Positions 11,629 to 22,612 of a DNA stretch of 64,000 nucleotides are shown piece by piece. Made by a program: the position numbers and the translations under genes. Position 1 is the first letter of the stretch. The number at the start of each line of letters is the position of its first letter. This DNA comes from Isoetes taiwanensis (Eukaryota; Streptophyta; Lycopodiopsida; Isoetales; Isoetaceae), in assembly GCA_021234155.1 (NCBI GenBank), contig JAJEKV010000051.1, forward strand, positions 9,510,105-9,574,104, in the 5' to 3' direction. The notes beneath the pieces are model-generated. The model did not search any database, was not told the DNA's origin, and was given only the letters and a program-made list of their open reading frames with translations.

Positions 11629-11950
11629 GGGTAAAAGCATGTTAGGGTGTACCACTTTTGGAACCTGCAAAAGTACATACACTAGGTACTTCAGAACTGG
11701 GTACTTTCTCATTTTTCTTTTTATTAAAACTAATACAAAAATCAAAAATAAAAGTCAAGGACATGGTAATATTCAAAGTTAAGATAAAGATAATGCTATC
11801 GGAGACCAATATATATATAAAAAGTTCTAAAACATACCTTATATTGAGATATTATACAGGTACCCAGTACCCAGTCCTGGCTACCTTTTTAGGTACCTTT
11901 TTGGTCACTAAATAATACTTTTTAAGGGACACCCTAACATGCTTTTACCC
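11629..11950. mobile_element. MITE with perfect 22-bp terminal inverted repeats
   Basis: The left end begins GGGTAAAAGCATGTTAGG and the right end is its perfect complement over 22 bases. TTCA flanks it on both sides (11625-11628 and 11951-11954), a probable 4-bp target duplication. At 322 bp with no coding capacity it fits a non-autonomous DNA transposon. The superfamily is uncertain. Confidence 0.8.
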
Positions 11951-11957
11951 TTCAATT

Positions 11958-12270
11958 ATACCTGCTGTCATTTGTCACATGCAGACACTAATACCTGCTG
12001 AACTTTGTCACATGCCTAGCTGCAGAACTTATACAATTTGCAAACAAACATACAAGTATTTTCTGCTGTAATTTGTCACATGTAGACACTATATTACCTG
12101 CTGAACTTTGTCACATGCCCAGCTGCAGAACTTATATAATTTGCAAACAAACATACAAGTATTTTCTGCTGTAATTTGTCACATGCAGATACTGTAATAC
12201 CTGCTGAACTTTGTCACATGCCCAGCAGCAGAAGTTATACAATTTGCAAACAAACATGCAAGTATTTTCT
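11958..12270. repeat. Three tandem units of ~102 bp
   Basis: The unit contains CTGCTGTAATTTGTCACATG, a second phrase CTGAACTTTGTCACATGCCC, and TTGCAAACAAACATACAAG. Copies begin at about 11962, 12063 and 12166. The repeats lie just downstream of the last exon of the minus-strand gene. Confidence 0.85.
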
Positions 12271-12464
12271 TACAAACTGGAGCCGCATGCAGCCATGCTA
12301 GGGAAGCTAAAAATCAGCATAACTGTGAAGCTTAGAACCCGCAACTTGAGGAGCAACAACCTGCAAAATGACCAGCAAATGAAAAGCAAATAAAATTTGA
12401 TATCATTATAGTAGAAGAATATATCATTGTGAAAACAAACTACCTTTCTTGGTCTTAATTTGTA

Positions 12465-12490
12465 TCATGTTGGACGCTTCCCTTTGGCCT
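12465..12490 (-). CDS. Terminal exon of the unknown spliced gene
   Basis: Follows an acceptor TTTGCAG and adds a short basic tail (QAKGKRPT) before TGA. It is supported by the preceding donor GTAAGT at 12554. Without splicing, the large exon would run two codons further to a TAA. Confidence 0.45.
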
Positions 12491-12554
12491 CTGCAAAATG
12501 TTCAAACAGTTAGCTTATTCACCATAAGCAAGTTGTGGCAAAGATATTACTTAC

Positions 12555-13846
12555 GAGAATTCACAAACTCATCAAACTTTGTCTTGTCACTTTCAGACAA
12601 TGCATATTTGTTATTAGAAGAACTGAATTTTAAATTGGCAAGGGAAATCACACTTTCTAACTCTATGATTTGGTTCTCCAGCAAGTCATATGTGTACCAT
12701 TGACGGGAATCTCCAGCCACCTGATCACAAACTTTATACCAAGCCATGTTCACCTCGACAAGATAAGACGGCCTATTCGCCAAGTCAACAGGCTCACGTG
12801 TCTCTTTCCATGACCTACTAATTTTCTTCCTCATGCTAAGCACCCGACCAATATACCAAGCAGACTTCAAGGTCTTCTGGTTTTTCTTCTCAAGCCTTGC
12901 ACTTCTTCTATTTCTCTCTTGTCCTACTTCAATTTCAAAGTAGACAGCTGCATCACTGCCTATACCTAAGCTCGTTCGTGCATCAATCTCAATAGACCCT
13001 TCACTTTTCAAAAACCTAGATTTAACCTTGGTCAATCTGTCCTTTGACAGCCATGGATTGCCATTGAGTTGACTTACTAATGTGCTCTTGCAAATAGCAT
13101 TCCCATCCATCATCACATGATGTTGCACCTTATGCTTTAATCCTTCTGCAGAGTCTACCATCTCGTCAAATACATGTCTCAATTGGGATTGATCAGCTGC
13201 AACCTCGTCATCCTCGATGCTTGAGGCAGGTGGCAGTTCAAACTCATCACACTCGTCGATGGTTGGACTTGCATCGGCCACTTCATGTGCAACCTGGAAG
13301 AATTTCTCTTGCAGCCAAGGTTCTTCCCACCATTCAGCACCCGCCTTTGGCTCCATTCCACAATCCTTGCAAAGAGATTGTGCATTTCTAAATCCTACCT
13401 TTAGCAATCCTATGATGAGTTCATCTGTAGCCACACCCCTATAATCTGCCAGATCGGCTTCTTCAAGAGGAACATGACCAGCAAACAAACTTTCTAACTT
13501 AGCCCAGATATTTTCCATCTTTGCGTGTGCTTTGGGAAAAAGCAAATCAGCTTGTGCTTGATATTCAGCTACTCTGTTCAATGCCCTTGCACTATGGAGA
13601 AGGTCTGCTCCGTCATAACTACGCTCGTTCCCAACCATACCTCCTACTTTAGAAAAGAAATTTTCACAACAATCGCTGCCCGTTAAGTCAAGAGGAACCG
13701 CTAGTTTGGGAAAAGAATCTCTAAAATACTTTACCAATAACACCACGAAATGGCATGATATCTCCACATCTAAAAAAGTTTGTTGGCTGACGAAATTCTC
13801 CTTCACAGAATAAACAGGGTGGTTAACCAACCACAATCTCCACAAT
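12555..13846 (-). CDS. Large C-terminal exon, transposase-like, of the unknown gene
   Basis: About 430 residues in one open frame, the best preserved host-type coding sequence in the window. Early in the exon LTGSDCCENFFSKVGG (about residues 60-75) resembles the block near the catalytic glutamate of some transposases, where an acidic residue precedes an aromatic pair. An acidic stretch follows (DECDEFELPPASSIEDDE), then a region with RSARLEKKNQK, AWYIGRVLSMRKK and VEVNMAWYKVC, which looks like a small beta-barrel or chromatin-reader-like fold. Joined to the upstream exon through acceptor CCAG at 13847, the text reads FFFRLWRLWL. Intactness over 430 codons suggests past selection. Confidence 0.65.
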
Positions 13847-13915
13847 CTGGTTTTTAAAAGAAAGAACACATTATAAATGACTTCTAAAAGAGCACGTTAA
13901 CAACTAGAAACTTAC

Positions 13916-14028
13916 CTAAAAAAGAAGGCAACTGTCGCTGCAGCTTCTACTCGGGCTGCAGGAGTAAACACATGGATTCCAGGAGGTGTAAGCACATGGA
14001 TTTCATAGAAACCTCCAAGGAACGTGGG
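13916..14028 (-). CDS. Penultimate coding exon before the large exon
   Basis: Reads PTFLGGFYEIHVLTPPG and TPAARVEAAATVAFFF, ending at a strong donor AG|GTAAGT. The phase fits the next exon. The acceptor at 14029 (GTTGAAAG) is inferred from the position of an upstream in-frame stop. Confidence 0.5.
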
Positions 14029-14469
14029 CTTTCAACAAAGAAATTGAGGTGTTCTCAACAATAGTGGATACGAATTCGTCTCCCATAGTTCAACTATTAG
14101 GCCTGTTAATGGTAAAACCGATAGAAGAGAAGATGCCTTGTTCTTGAACTCATGACTAATAATCTTAGTGCCATTATAGGAAGCTAAAAACTAAAGCCTC
14201 TTTCAAAGACTGTAGACATCCTACTACAAATTGCAAAAGCTATTAAGCAGACCTGCATGACTAGCAGACCTGCATGACTAGATGCAAAAAGAAGATCCAC
14301 ATTTACCATACCTATTCACAAGTGCAGTCCCAAGATTCAGCTACTCTGATTCAAAACCATAGGCCAATATTTGAGTATGTATTTCTTCACCACTTGCAAG
14401 GCTGCAAGGCTGCAAGGCCAGAGCAATCCAAAAACCCCTTCAATCGTTCTGGCCAGCTCGGTAACATGC

Positions 14470-14660
14470 ATTTCTTGAAATAATTGAAGGCATTCTTTGC
14501 CACAGTCGTTTTGTGCATAGGCAGCCATGATGGCATTGTATGCAGATACATTCTTGGAACAAATATTATCGAATACCATACATGTTTACAAGGGCAGTCT
14601 TAACAACATCTGTATCAAATGGACTATCTAAGCTAGCATGAATACGCAGTGGCCATTTGA
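14470..14660 (-). pseudogene. PPR (pentatricopeptide repeat) gene relic
   Basis: PPR proteins of the PLS class edit or process organelle RNA in plants. The minus strand reads RIHASLDSPFDTDVVKTALVNMYG (shown in two parts: RIHASLDSPF and DVVKTALVNMYG). After a frameshift it continues VFDNICSKNVSAYNAIM and AAYAQNDCGKECLQLFQEM, which are consecutive PLS-type motifs (ALVNMYGKCG, VFD.....NVVSWNAMI, AYAQNG.G.EAL.LF..M). The KCG and the repeat linker are missing. The relic lies in an intron of the unknown minus-strand gene and is a dead insertion or duplicated fragment. Confidence 0.75.
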
Positions 14661-14967
14661 CAGGATAACGAGAAATGCTGGCCTGCTGCAGAGACTTCTT
14701 CCAGCCAGCAAAATATATAAATTCTTAGCAAACAAGAAATCTAAAACTCAGAAAGTTTTGGCACATCATGGAGGGTTGCATGCATGGCACATCAGCCATT
14801 GAAACTCCAACAACAAATTATATGGAATCTGTCCTAAAAGTTAATGAATTACAACATGAGAAAAGAGTTATCTAAGCTCCAGGAACAAGGTATTTGGGAA
14901 TGAGAGAAAGAGATACAACATATAAAGTATCATGCTTCATATAAAAAGAGAGAAAAAGAGGGTTTAC

Positions 14968-15168
14968 CACTTGGTGGAAAGAGTTTTAAACCCCTTGAGC
15001 AAATGTCACAGGTGATGAGGATCTTCTTGAGGTTGCTGTAGTCTCCAACAGATGGGGTGTATAGCGAGAATGAAGTGCCATTTTCCATTGACCATTTCGC
15101 AAGCTCACCCTCCATCAAGTCTTGAACTCTTTTTTTATTGGCTACCAATGCAAGTTGTTCACGTTCTT
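14968..15168 (-). CDS. Exon 3 of the unknown spliced gene
   Basis: Begins after acceptor TGCATAG and ends at donor GTAAAC. Joined to exon 2 it reads GAEEREQLALVANKKRVQDL. It contains C-x2-C (ITCDICSRGLKLF), possibly half of another metal site. The next exon in the gene could not be found, and 14030-14967 contains a PPR relic and no other clear coding block. Confidence 0.55.
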
Positions 15169-15286
15169 CTATGCATCAAATCAATAGGAAATAGTTAGGA
15201 AATAGAATGTTATGGAGCAAATAGTTCCCAAAGTTTACAATTTTTATTTCCGACAATGAGCTGAACAATCCAAAAAAAATACTGAC

Positions 15287-15606
15287 CTGCACCGAGGACA
15301 CCGAGACTTTCATCTTCTTTCACCCTAGCAAAGTATTTGTCCAGATGGGCCTTGGTTTTGCAATGCGAAGAAAGGAAGTTATACCACATATCTTCACTAC
15401 CTGTTCCGTATGTACTATTACATTCACAACAAAATATTTTGAATCTGGCTTTCCCATCCTCATCGCATGAAGTGAGCTCAAACTTATCATGCCTGCTGAT
15501 TGCCGCAAGTTTGCTCTTTGCATTATCAAGACGTCGTCTTTGAGCTGCTATTTCTCCAGGTTTTGCAAGCTTTGATTGCATCATACTGACCTCTCTAGAG
15601 CCATCA
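15287..15606 (-). CDS. Exon 2: zinc-finger-like domain of the unknown gene
   Basis: After acceptor TTTCAG the exon reads through a basic helix (PGEIAAQRRRLDNAKSKL), then CCECNSTYG followed by HCKTKAHLDKY. The CxxC plus H-x5-H arrangement is that of a BED- or C2H2-like zinc finger, typical of DNA-binding parts of transposases and their domesticated derivatives. The exon ends at donor CAG|GTCAGT, and the phase fits exon 3. Confidence 0.6.
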
Positions 15607-15691
15607 CTGAAAGTTGTAATCGAGTATATTAATAGTCATGGCTACAATGAAATGAGGAAAAGCAAATATATTATGAATATCAGTTCTATAC

Positions 15692-15989
15692 CTTGCATAT
15701 GTTTCTGTCGTGCTTTTCGAAGAATTTGTTATCACAACATCAATTCCAGTTTCAGTCCGAGGTTTCTTGGCAAGTGGCTGAGCACATTCATCCAAAGTTT
15801 CTATAGCATTGGGGATATCACATTCATTGACTGCTTCATATACGGGTTCACATACAGCTTGGGTCAATACCTGGTTATTTGGAAATGCAACTTCAACTGT
15901 ATTTTCACGACAAAAATGCCTCTCTTCCTGCCTTCGTGAAATGGGGATGCGTCGTAAACCCAAGAAACAAAAGTTTTTGCCCTTCAAGG
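15692..15989 (-). CDS. Exon 1, 3' part, of the unknown gene
   Basis: Continues the frame from 28046 once the Copia element and one CAAGG duplication are removed (DELDAL joins KGKNFCFLGL). It contains the basic motif LAKKPRTET, a plausible nuclear localisation signal, and ends at donor AAG|GTATAG. The frame is open across the insertion point, showing the Copia element landed in a coding exon. Confidence 0.6.
15985..15989. repeat. Target-site duplication CAAGG, left
   Basis: The five bases directly before the 5' LTR match those directly after the 3' LTR (28046-28050). Confidence 0.9.
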
Positions 15990-16335
15990 TGTTGGAATAT
16001 AAATATGCTGACTAAGCATAATGTGCTGAAACAGCAGTGGTTCAGCACTTAGCACACAGGTGCTGAGAAGGTGCTGAAATGTACCGAAGGCAGCACTTTG
16101 TCAGCACTGAGCACCGACCCTAAATCAGTGCCGTAATTGGACGGTGGTTAAACGGTAGACTACTATTATTAGTCTCACCGGTTGTATATATTGATTGTAC
16201 GTTATGTACTATGCAATGCTCAGAAGTAGAGATTGTATTTCCTATTGCTTTTCTCAATAGAGTTGTTCTTGTCTTCTATTCTATCTCTTGAGTCGATCTT
16301 GCGGGGTTTGTGCTGGTTTTGCACTAGTTCTATCA
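15990..16335 (+). repeat. Copia 5' LTR (346 bp)
   Basis: Begins TGTTGGAATATAAAT and ends TTCTATCA (TG...CA). The first ~45 and last ~170 bases match the 3' LTR almost perfectly, but about 130 bases between them differ strongly, with the 3' LTR 15 bp longer. It contains hairpin arms CAGCAC (16043-16048) and GTGCTG (16060-16065). Confidence 0.95.
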
Positions 16336-16350
16336 TGGTATCAGATTTTG
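16336..16350 (+). other. Primer-binding site (initiator tRNA-Met)
   Basis: TGGTATCAGA follows the 5' LTR directly, the usual plant PBS complementary to the 3' end of initiator methionine tRNA. A second TGGTATCAGA occurs about 30 bases on, within a short duplication. Confidence 0.85.
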
Positions 16351-16687
16351 CTATCATGGTATCAGACGCTTTCTTGAGGGAAGAATAGAGCAAGCTATTT
16401 GAGAAGCATCCAAATTGGATTGGCCATCGTTTCTAGGAGTTCTTTGGCTGAGATTTGGTGGTGGAAAATCTCATTGCAGCATTGGAGAAAATTCTTGTTT
16501 TTTGGCCTGGAGGAAGTGTTTTGGGAGAGAGATTCGAATTCTTCGGCAAGTTCTGGTGTGAGATTCGAGTTTTCCAAGATCTTTTTGGCGACAAAATCCA
16601 AGATTCAACTTTTCTAGTGGGTGCTTTGTTTGGTGACGAATTTGTTTTCTCAACCATCTGTTTGGCTGCTGAAAACAGGAGAAATTC

Positions 16688-17236
16688 ATGGATCCATTCA
16701 AGTTCTCACAGAATGCAAAGCTCACTAATAATAATTACCATGCTTGGAAGAAATTCATGGTGAATTATTTGATATTTAGTGACATGGGAGCGGTGTTTGA
16801 TGAAGACTTTATCAGCACCAAGTCAGCAGATGCTGGCCACCAGAAAGCTTGTGCTCTTGTCAAAATGTTGGTTGAAGAGACAATTGGTCATGAAATCAAC
16901 CATTTTACTGAGTTTAAGGAGCTGTGGTCTCATTTGGAGAAGTCTCTTGATAGCAAGGCTACCCAAATGCTGATCCAGAACAAAATGAGACATGCCCAAC
17001 TAGGTGACTTCAAATCTATCACAGCATACCTTACTCAGATGAAGCAATGGCGCTTGGATTACATGGCTGCTGGTGGAGTGCTGTCTGAAAAACAGCTGAT
17101 TCAAGATATCTTGGTTGGTCTTCCTCCTTCGTATGATATTATCTCTTCGAAGATCAGGTACAAGGAGAAGATTGATATAGCCAAAGTAACCATTCTACTG
17201 CAACAAGAGGAGTTGGTGCGGAAGCAAAAAATGTGA
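16688..17236 (+). pseudogene. Copia gag (UBN2-type capsid)
   Basis: Starts at ATG with MDPFKFSQNAKLTNNNYHAW. The features of plant Copia gag follow: NNYHAWKKFM, ELWSHLEKSLDSKA, MKQWRLDYMAAGG, and LVGLPPSYD near residue 145. It would form the virus-like particle. The frame stops after 182 residues at KQKM, where a one-base shift separates it from the zinc-knuckle part that begins in the next frame. Confidence 0.85.
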
Positions 17237-17673
17237 AGTCTGATGGTAAGAAATCCAAGGAGTTCAAGTGCTGGAATTGTGGTGAAAAGGGACACTACAG
17301 TTCGAATTGTAAGAAGGAGAAGAAAAGCTCAAAGGGTAGTGACACGAGAAGCACAGCAGTCAACTCTAAGGGAGAGACAAGTGCTGTTGCATGTGCCACT
17401 TTTGATGCTGAATATCTGAATCTTGCAGCAACGGCCAGCACCTTACAGAAGGACTGGATTTTGGACTCAGGAGCCACAGTTCATCTTACTGGAGATTCAT
17501 ATGTGTTTTCTGAACTTGAACCTCGATCTGGAGGTGATGTGAAGATGGGTGATGGATATTCTCTTCCTATCACAGGAAAGGGGATTGTAGCTTTTCAATT
17601 GCATGGACGTGATGTAGTTAGTAAGGTGAGGAATGTCAGGTTTGCTCCCGGATTACAGTATGTCTGCTGCTGA
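17233..17673 (+). pseudogene. Copia nucleocapsid knuckle and protease
   Basis: A CCHC knuckle CWNCGEKGHYSSNC (residues about 13-26) is followed by the retropepsin motif WILDSGATVHLTGD (about 74-87), whose DSG is intact. The frame ends at a stop just after FAPGLQY, because about eight bases encoding the link to the integrase part are lost. Confidence 0.85.
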
Positions 17674-18484
17674 ATTTGATAAAGCAGGTCATTACGTTGT
17701 TCTCGGAAATGGAAAAGCCTATCTGCTGGGCAGAAATCCACTTGAAGGAATTGACTTAAAAAGTCTGCAGTTCATGGCACAGTGGACGCTGCAGAATGGC
17801 TTATATATCTTTGATGGTTCAGTTCATAAGACTGAACATGGTCTTGTATGTGTTGATTTGACTGCTGAGCATCTGTGGCATGCTCGTTTTGGTCATGTTG
17901 GAGGCACTGCTGTACATGCTTTGTACAAGAACAAGATGGTTATAGGTATTCCCTCTCTAAAATGTGTCAAGCTTGAGTGTGCTGCATGCCATCTCGGAAA
18001 GCTACCTCAACAACAGCAGGCTATTCATCGAGCAACTCAACCCCTTGAGCTGCTGCATTCTGATTTGTGCTATATGCCTGATGTTTCACTAGGTGGAAAG
18101 AGGTATTTCTTGACCCTGGTTGATGATTTTAGTAGGTACACTTGGGTGTATACTTTGCACTGCAAATCTGAGGTGCTTGGCAAGTTCAAGGCCTTCAAAG
18201 CAGCAGTCGAAAAGCAGACAGGGTTAGTAATCAAAAAGTTGAGAAGTGACAATGGAGATGAATATGTTTCTAATGCCTTTGATGAGTTTCTCATGGAAGA
18301 AGGTATTGAAAGACAGTTAATCATTCCTTATGCTCATCCACAAAATGGTGTAGCTGAAAGGAGAAATAGATCTTTGCTTGATTTGGCAAGACCTATGATG
18401 AGTCACAAGCAACTACCTGAATCTTTTTGGGGAGAGGCAGTAGTGACAGCAGCATATTTGGCAAATAGATCACCTAGTCCCTAA
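17664..18484 (+). pseudogene. Copia GAG-pre-integrase and integrase
   Basis: Shows the pre-integrase zinc region (HLWHARFGHVGG...CAACHLGK) and then the integrase core: first aspartate in HSDLCYMPDVS, second in LRSDNGDEYVS, and the glutamate in HPQNGVAERRNRSLLDLA. All three DDE residues are present. The frame ends in a stop at SPSP, and a frameshift precedes the next block. Confidence 0.85.
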
Positions 18485-18525
18485 GGCAGTCCAGGATGTG
18501 ACCTCCTTATGAAGCATTTTGGAGA

Positions 18526-19620
18526 ATGAAACCAGATGTGTCTCATTTGAGGGTGTTTGGATGCTTGGCTTATGCTTCCATACCTGCTGAGAAGCTGAAA
18601 AAGTATGGGAAGTTGCATGACAAGGCTGTCAAAGCCATCTTCATTGGGTATCCAGAAAATCAGAAAGGTTACAAGTTTTATGATCCTTCCAACAAGCAGG
18701 TTATTGTAAGCAGGTCAGTTCAGTTCGTTGAAGATGATGTGTATGATGGCATATCTTCAAGTGATTCTCCTGCGGTTCACAATGACAGCAGCTTGGATGT
18801 TGGAGATCTGATAGCAGCTGCTGGTAGACCTTTCTCTCCCTCTCTAGTGGTTTCTCCAGTGAACTCACATTTGCCTGAAGTAGTGGCACGGGATGATCCC
18901 AATCCCACTCGCCCTATGGTCCATGAGCAGGTTGGTTCCTTTCAGGGGGAGTCCAGCACACATGAAGGTACTGTAGCACCTGATCCAGCACCTGTTACAG
19001 CACCTATTGTAGCACCTGCTATACCTCCTGTTGTTGAACCTAGGAGATTAGCACGTCTCAAGGAGAAACAAATTGTTGCAGAATCGGTTGCAGCACCTGT
19101 TGTACCTGTTGTTGAACCTAAGAGATCAGCACGTCTGATGGAGAAACAGGAGAAGTTTAATGGATCATGTAACCTTGCCTTAATGGCAAAGGTCCAGGAT
19201 CATGTTGATCCACAAACCTTTCATGAAGCAGCTAGTGATCCGCAGTGGCAGCATGCAATGGAAGAGGAATACTCTCAATTGCTGAAGCAAGGCACATGGG
19301 AATTGGTTGAACTCCCAGCTGATAAGCACGTTATTGGCTGTAAGTGGGTGTTTAGAACCAAATTTCATGCTGATGGGACAGTATCAAAGCATAAAGCTAG
19401 ACTTGTAGCTAAGGGTTTTGCACAGAAAAAAGGCTTAGATTATGATGAAGTCTTTGCTCCCGTAGCCAGAATGTCCACTATTAGATCAGTTATAGTTGTT
19501 GCTGCGATGAAAGGTTGGCCAATATTTCAAATGGACATTAAATCTGCTTTTTTGAATGGTGATTTGGAGGAAGAGGTCTATCAGGATTTGTTGTTCAAGG
19601 GAAGGAGCAGTTGGTTTGTC
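18526..19620 (+). pseudogene. Copia integrase C-terminus and RT, 5' half
   Basis: Carries the Copia GKx-like block (HLRVFGCLAYA, AIFIGYPENQKGYKFYDP), a proline-rich linker with two imperfect repeats (VVEP(R/K)RLARLKEKQ), then RT: WELVELPADKHVIGCKWVF, KARLVAKGFAQ, FAPVARMSTIR and FQMDIKSAFLNGDLEEEVY with the first catalytic aspartate. The RT is interrupted at 19620 by the L1. Its continuation starts at 26505, and joining the two restores KEQLVCHLKKSIYGL. Confidence 0.9.
19608..19620. repeat. L1 target-site duplication, left (13 bp)
   Basis: CAGTTGGTTTGTC, repeated exactly at 26505-26517. It lies within the Copia RT coding sequence. Confidence 0.95.
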
Positions 19621-19787
19621 TTTTTTTTTTTTAATTGAAGGCTATTAGTATATTAAGTATATAATTTTAGTGTACAAAATTACTTTTTACAGGGAAGTAT
19701 AACCCATGTCTAGCATAAAAAGATAGATAGATAAGCTCGGTTCTGATATGTAGAAACAGATTTAACCTAAAGCATCAGCTTTAGTCC

Positions 19788-20104
19788 TTAAAAGTGGGAC
19801 TTGAGATTGAAATTCTTCTGTTTCCTGCCTCTGCCCCTTACCATGACTGAAAGGACGCAGAAAGTACACATACAAGCCTCTGCTTTAGCCATGTTGAATC
19901 TTCCTTTGTTATCCTTGGCCTCACAAAGCTGGCCTCTTCTCGCATCAGGATTTTGGTCGCAACAGCATCCACAAAAGCACGGGTAATTGTGCCCTTCTAC
20001 TTCAGGAGGTCCGAACACCCTGATCCATTCCTGATTTGTTATCGGGTCCATCTTCTTCCATTTAAGCTTCCTGATCATCATATATATGATTCCTGTAAGG
20101 ACAA
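19788..20104 (-). other. Cysteine-rich frame in the L1 3' region
   Basis: After the ORF2 stop a minus-strand frame of about 105 codons contains a cysteine cluster (PCFCGCCCDQNPDARRGQLC, then ACMCTFC) and ends at 19788. No homology is recognised. It may be 3' UTR read by chance, a transduced flanking sequence, or a late ORF2 part after a frameshift. Confidence 0.25.
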
Positions 20105-20124
20105 AAAAAACCATGTTAGAGGAT

Positions 20125-22080
20125 TTATCGCGCTGCATTAATCCATTTAATATCATATTCGATTTGTTTGATAACAGCCTCAGAATGAATAATTTCACAC
20201 TGGAAAATGAACTGGTTCCTCCCCTTCCACAATCTCCACAAAATGATATATATCCTCCAATCTTTCGGGTCGTTAGGGAGGAAGAAATCTGTATGATTCA
20301 TGGCATTGAGGTCTGCTCCCATCATCCCCGAAGCAAGCTCAAGGGTCCATTCCGACCATAAGCATGTTCTAAATAAATGATCCTCATCCTCTTTATGCAT
20401 GAGGCACCTGGGACACACATCCGAATCTGCCATCCGAATTTTGTGTCTCTTGTGGTTGGTGGCTAACGCTTTGTGCCATAACTGCCACATAAAGGATTTA
20501 ATCTTGGGGGGAATCGGGCTCGACCACATAAGATTCCTGATGCATCTGTCTTCCCCAATCTGCCACTTATTGTGCATAGTGATGCTATTATCTTTAATCA
20601 GAAATCTATAGGCTGCTTTGACTGTAAACTCAGTGTTCCCATTATGATTCCAATTGTGGTCTTCTTCTACCCACTTCCCTTGGATAAACATGGCACAGAT
20701 ATTGTTGTACAGAAACTCACATCTGTCATCTTCCTCCGACAAAGCCGACTGACCGAACGGGATAATCCCCTGATCATTGAACATATCTCTAATAAGGTGG
20801 ACCCCTTTATTCCCCCATAATCTAGCCTGATCAGGAAAGTGGCAGGCTAGGCAAAGGGAAGGATCATTGGTCAAAAGGCCTGGATTCCAAAAGATAGATT
20901 GGTCCATGGCTAAGCCCTCCTTCCAGGTATACATATTCCTGACCAGATTCCATGCTCTGATCCACTTCTTAATCAGCCCGGGAGTGGAATTAAGAACCGT
21001 GAAAGGAAAATAGATAGAATGGGGAAGACTCATCTTCAGGTTCCTCCAGCCATAGGGATGACATCTAGTCAGGTAGTGCCTGATGATAATGGAGACAGGA
21101 TGATTGATTCTATTATGGGCAGCTTTGAAGAAATACTTGGCTGCCAGAGCTAACCCCTGCTTTTCAATATCAATCACCCCCAGCCCCCCATATTTCTTGC
21201 TCTTGCAACACTCCTTCATGGCAACAGGGGTCCAGCATCTCCTATTTTGACCACAAGATATAAATCTCCCAATGATACTCTGGAGCTTGGCAGAAACTTT
21301 CTTGGGAGCAAGGATAATTGAGGACTGATATACGTGAGAGGAAGAGATGACAAAATTGGCTATGATAGCTCTACCCTGCTTGGAAATATACTTGGAATTT
21401 AGACTGTCAACCTTCCTTTGGAACTTTTCTATTATCTCAGTCCATATATCAGAAGGGCTCCCCTTGAGAGCCATAGGAATCCCTAAAATTTTGGAGGAGT
21501 TAGTTGGTGGAATATACTTACAGCCCATGAGAGCAGCCGCTTGCTCCCCTTTTACCTGATCCTTAGCCACAATCTTAGATTTGATAGGATTGATCTTACA
21601 CCCTGAAGCTTCTCCAAATTCTTCTAATATGGTCTGAGTATTGCTTAGGGAACGATTCTCCATCGATACAAGCAGGAATGTGTCATCTGCAAAATGCCCA
21701 TTTAAAATCTGATCCAAGTCCCCATTTACTGGGAGAGTGAGTCCCTGGATCAAGTTAGTACTCTTGGCTTCTTCAAGCTTGCTATGAAGAGCTTCCATGA
21801 TGATAAGAAAGAGAAACGGAGCAAGAGGGCACCCTTGTTTAACCCCCCTTTGTAAGGGAAAAAAGGGTCCACACTCCCCATTAATTAGAATAGAGGATCT
21901 CGAGTTGGATAGAATAGCTTTAAAAATCAGAATTACCTCATTGGAGAACCCGAGGGCCTTGCAACATTTAAAAAGAAAGTTCCAGCTAACAGAGTCAAAG
22001 GCTTTTGTAATATCCAATTTTACCAGGGCCACATCTTGATTAGTGTCCTTAGCCCAGTGTAATCCAAGAATAGCTGTCAC
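20125..22080 (-). pseudogene. L1 ORF2: RT palm to zf-RVT
   Basis: The longest part of ORF2 (about 650 residues). It opens in RT block A (VALVKLDITKAFDSVSWNFL) and continues with GVKQGCPLAPFLFLI (block B), the catalytic box GHFADDTFLLV and NSKYISKQGRAIIANFV. It ends with the plant L1 zf-RVT domain near the C-terminus: WSSPIPPKIKSFMWQLWHKA, then CPRCLMHKEDEDHLFRTC. Both catalytic aspartates of the FADD box are present. The upstream fingers lie in the 22049-22612 frame. Confidence 0.9.
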
Positions 22081-22612
22081 AACATTGTATGAACCTGTCC
22101 TTCAAATAGGCCGCCTGGGAGGTGCTAATAATTCTCTCAAGAACCATCTTTAGCCTTCTAGCAATAGTTCCAGATATCAATTTATAAATGACATTAGATA
22201 AGGAAATAGGCCTATAATCTGAGAATGTAGCAGGCATCTCTATCTTGGGAATAAGAGTGATTAGGCTCGTATTAATTCTCGCGTCCAGACACTTACTATC
22301 TCTAAACTCATTAGCAAGACGTGTAATAGAATCCCCAAGAATGTGCCATACTTTAATGAAAAATTCAACTGGCAACCCGTCCGGGCCAGGGCTCTTTCCT
22401 TTCTCCATATCCTTGGCAATAGAAAGAAGCTCAGCATTGGAAAAGGGCTTATCGATGCTAAGATTCTCTTCAGGAGAAACCTTGCTTCTGAGATTGATGA
22501 AATTATCCATTGTATTGATGACAATCTCTGTTAGTACCCATAATATTTTTGAAATGATCAGCAGCAGCCCTTTTAATCTGGTCTTCATCCACCAACTCAT
22601 CATCCCCGACAT
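22049..22612 (-). pseudogene. L1 ORF2: RT fingers
   Basis: Contains KGKSPGPDGLPVEFF, INTSLITLIPK and DYRPISLSNVIYKLI, the conserved L1 RT blocks 1 and 2, ending at QAAYLKDRFIQ. A frameshift near 22070 separates it from the palm part. It connects upstream to the linker frame at 22503-22910. Confidence 0.85.
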
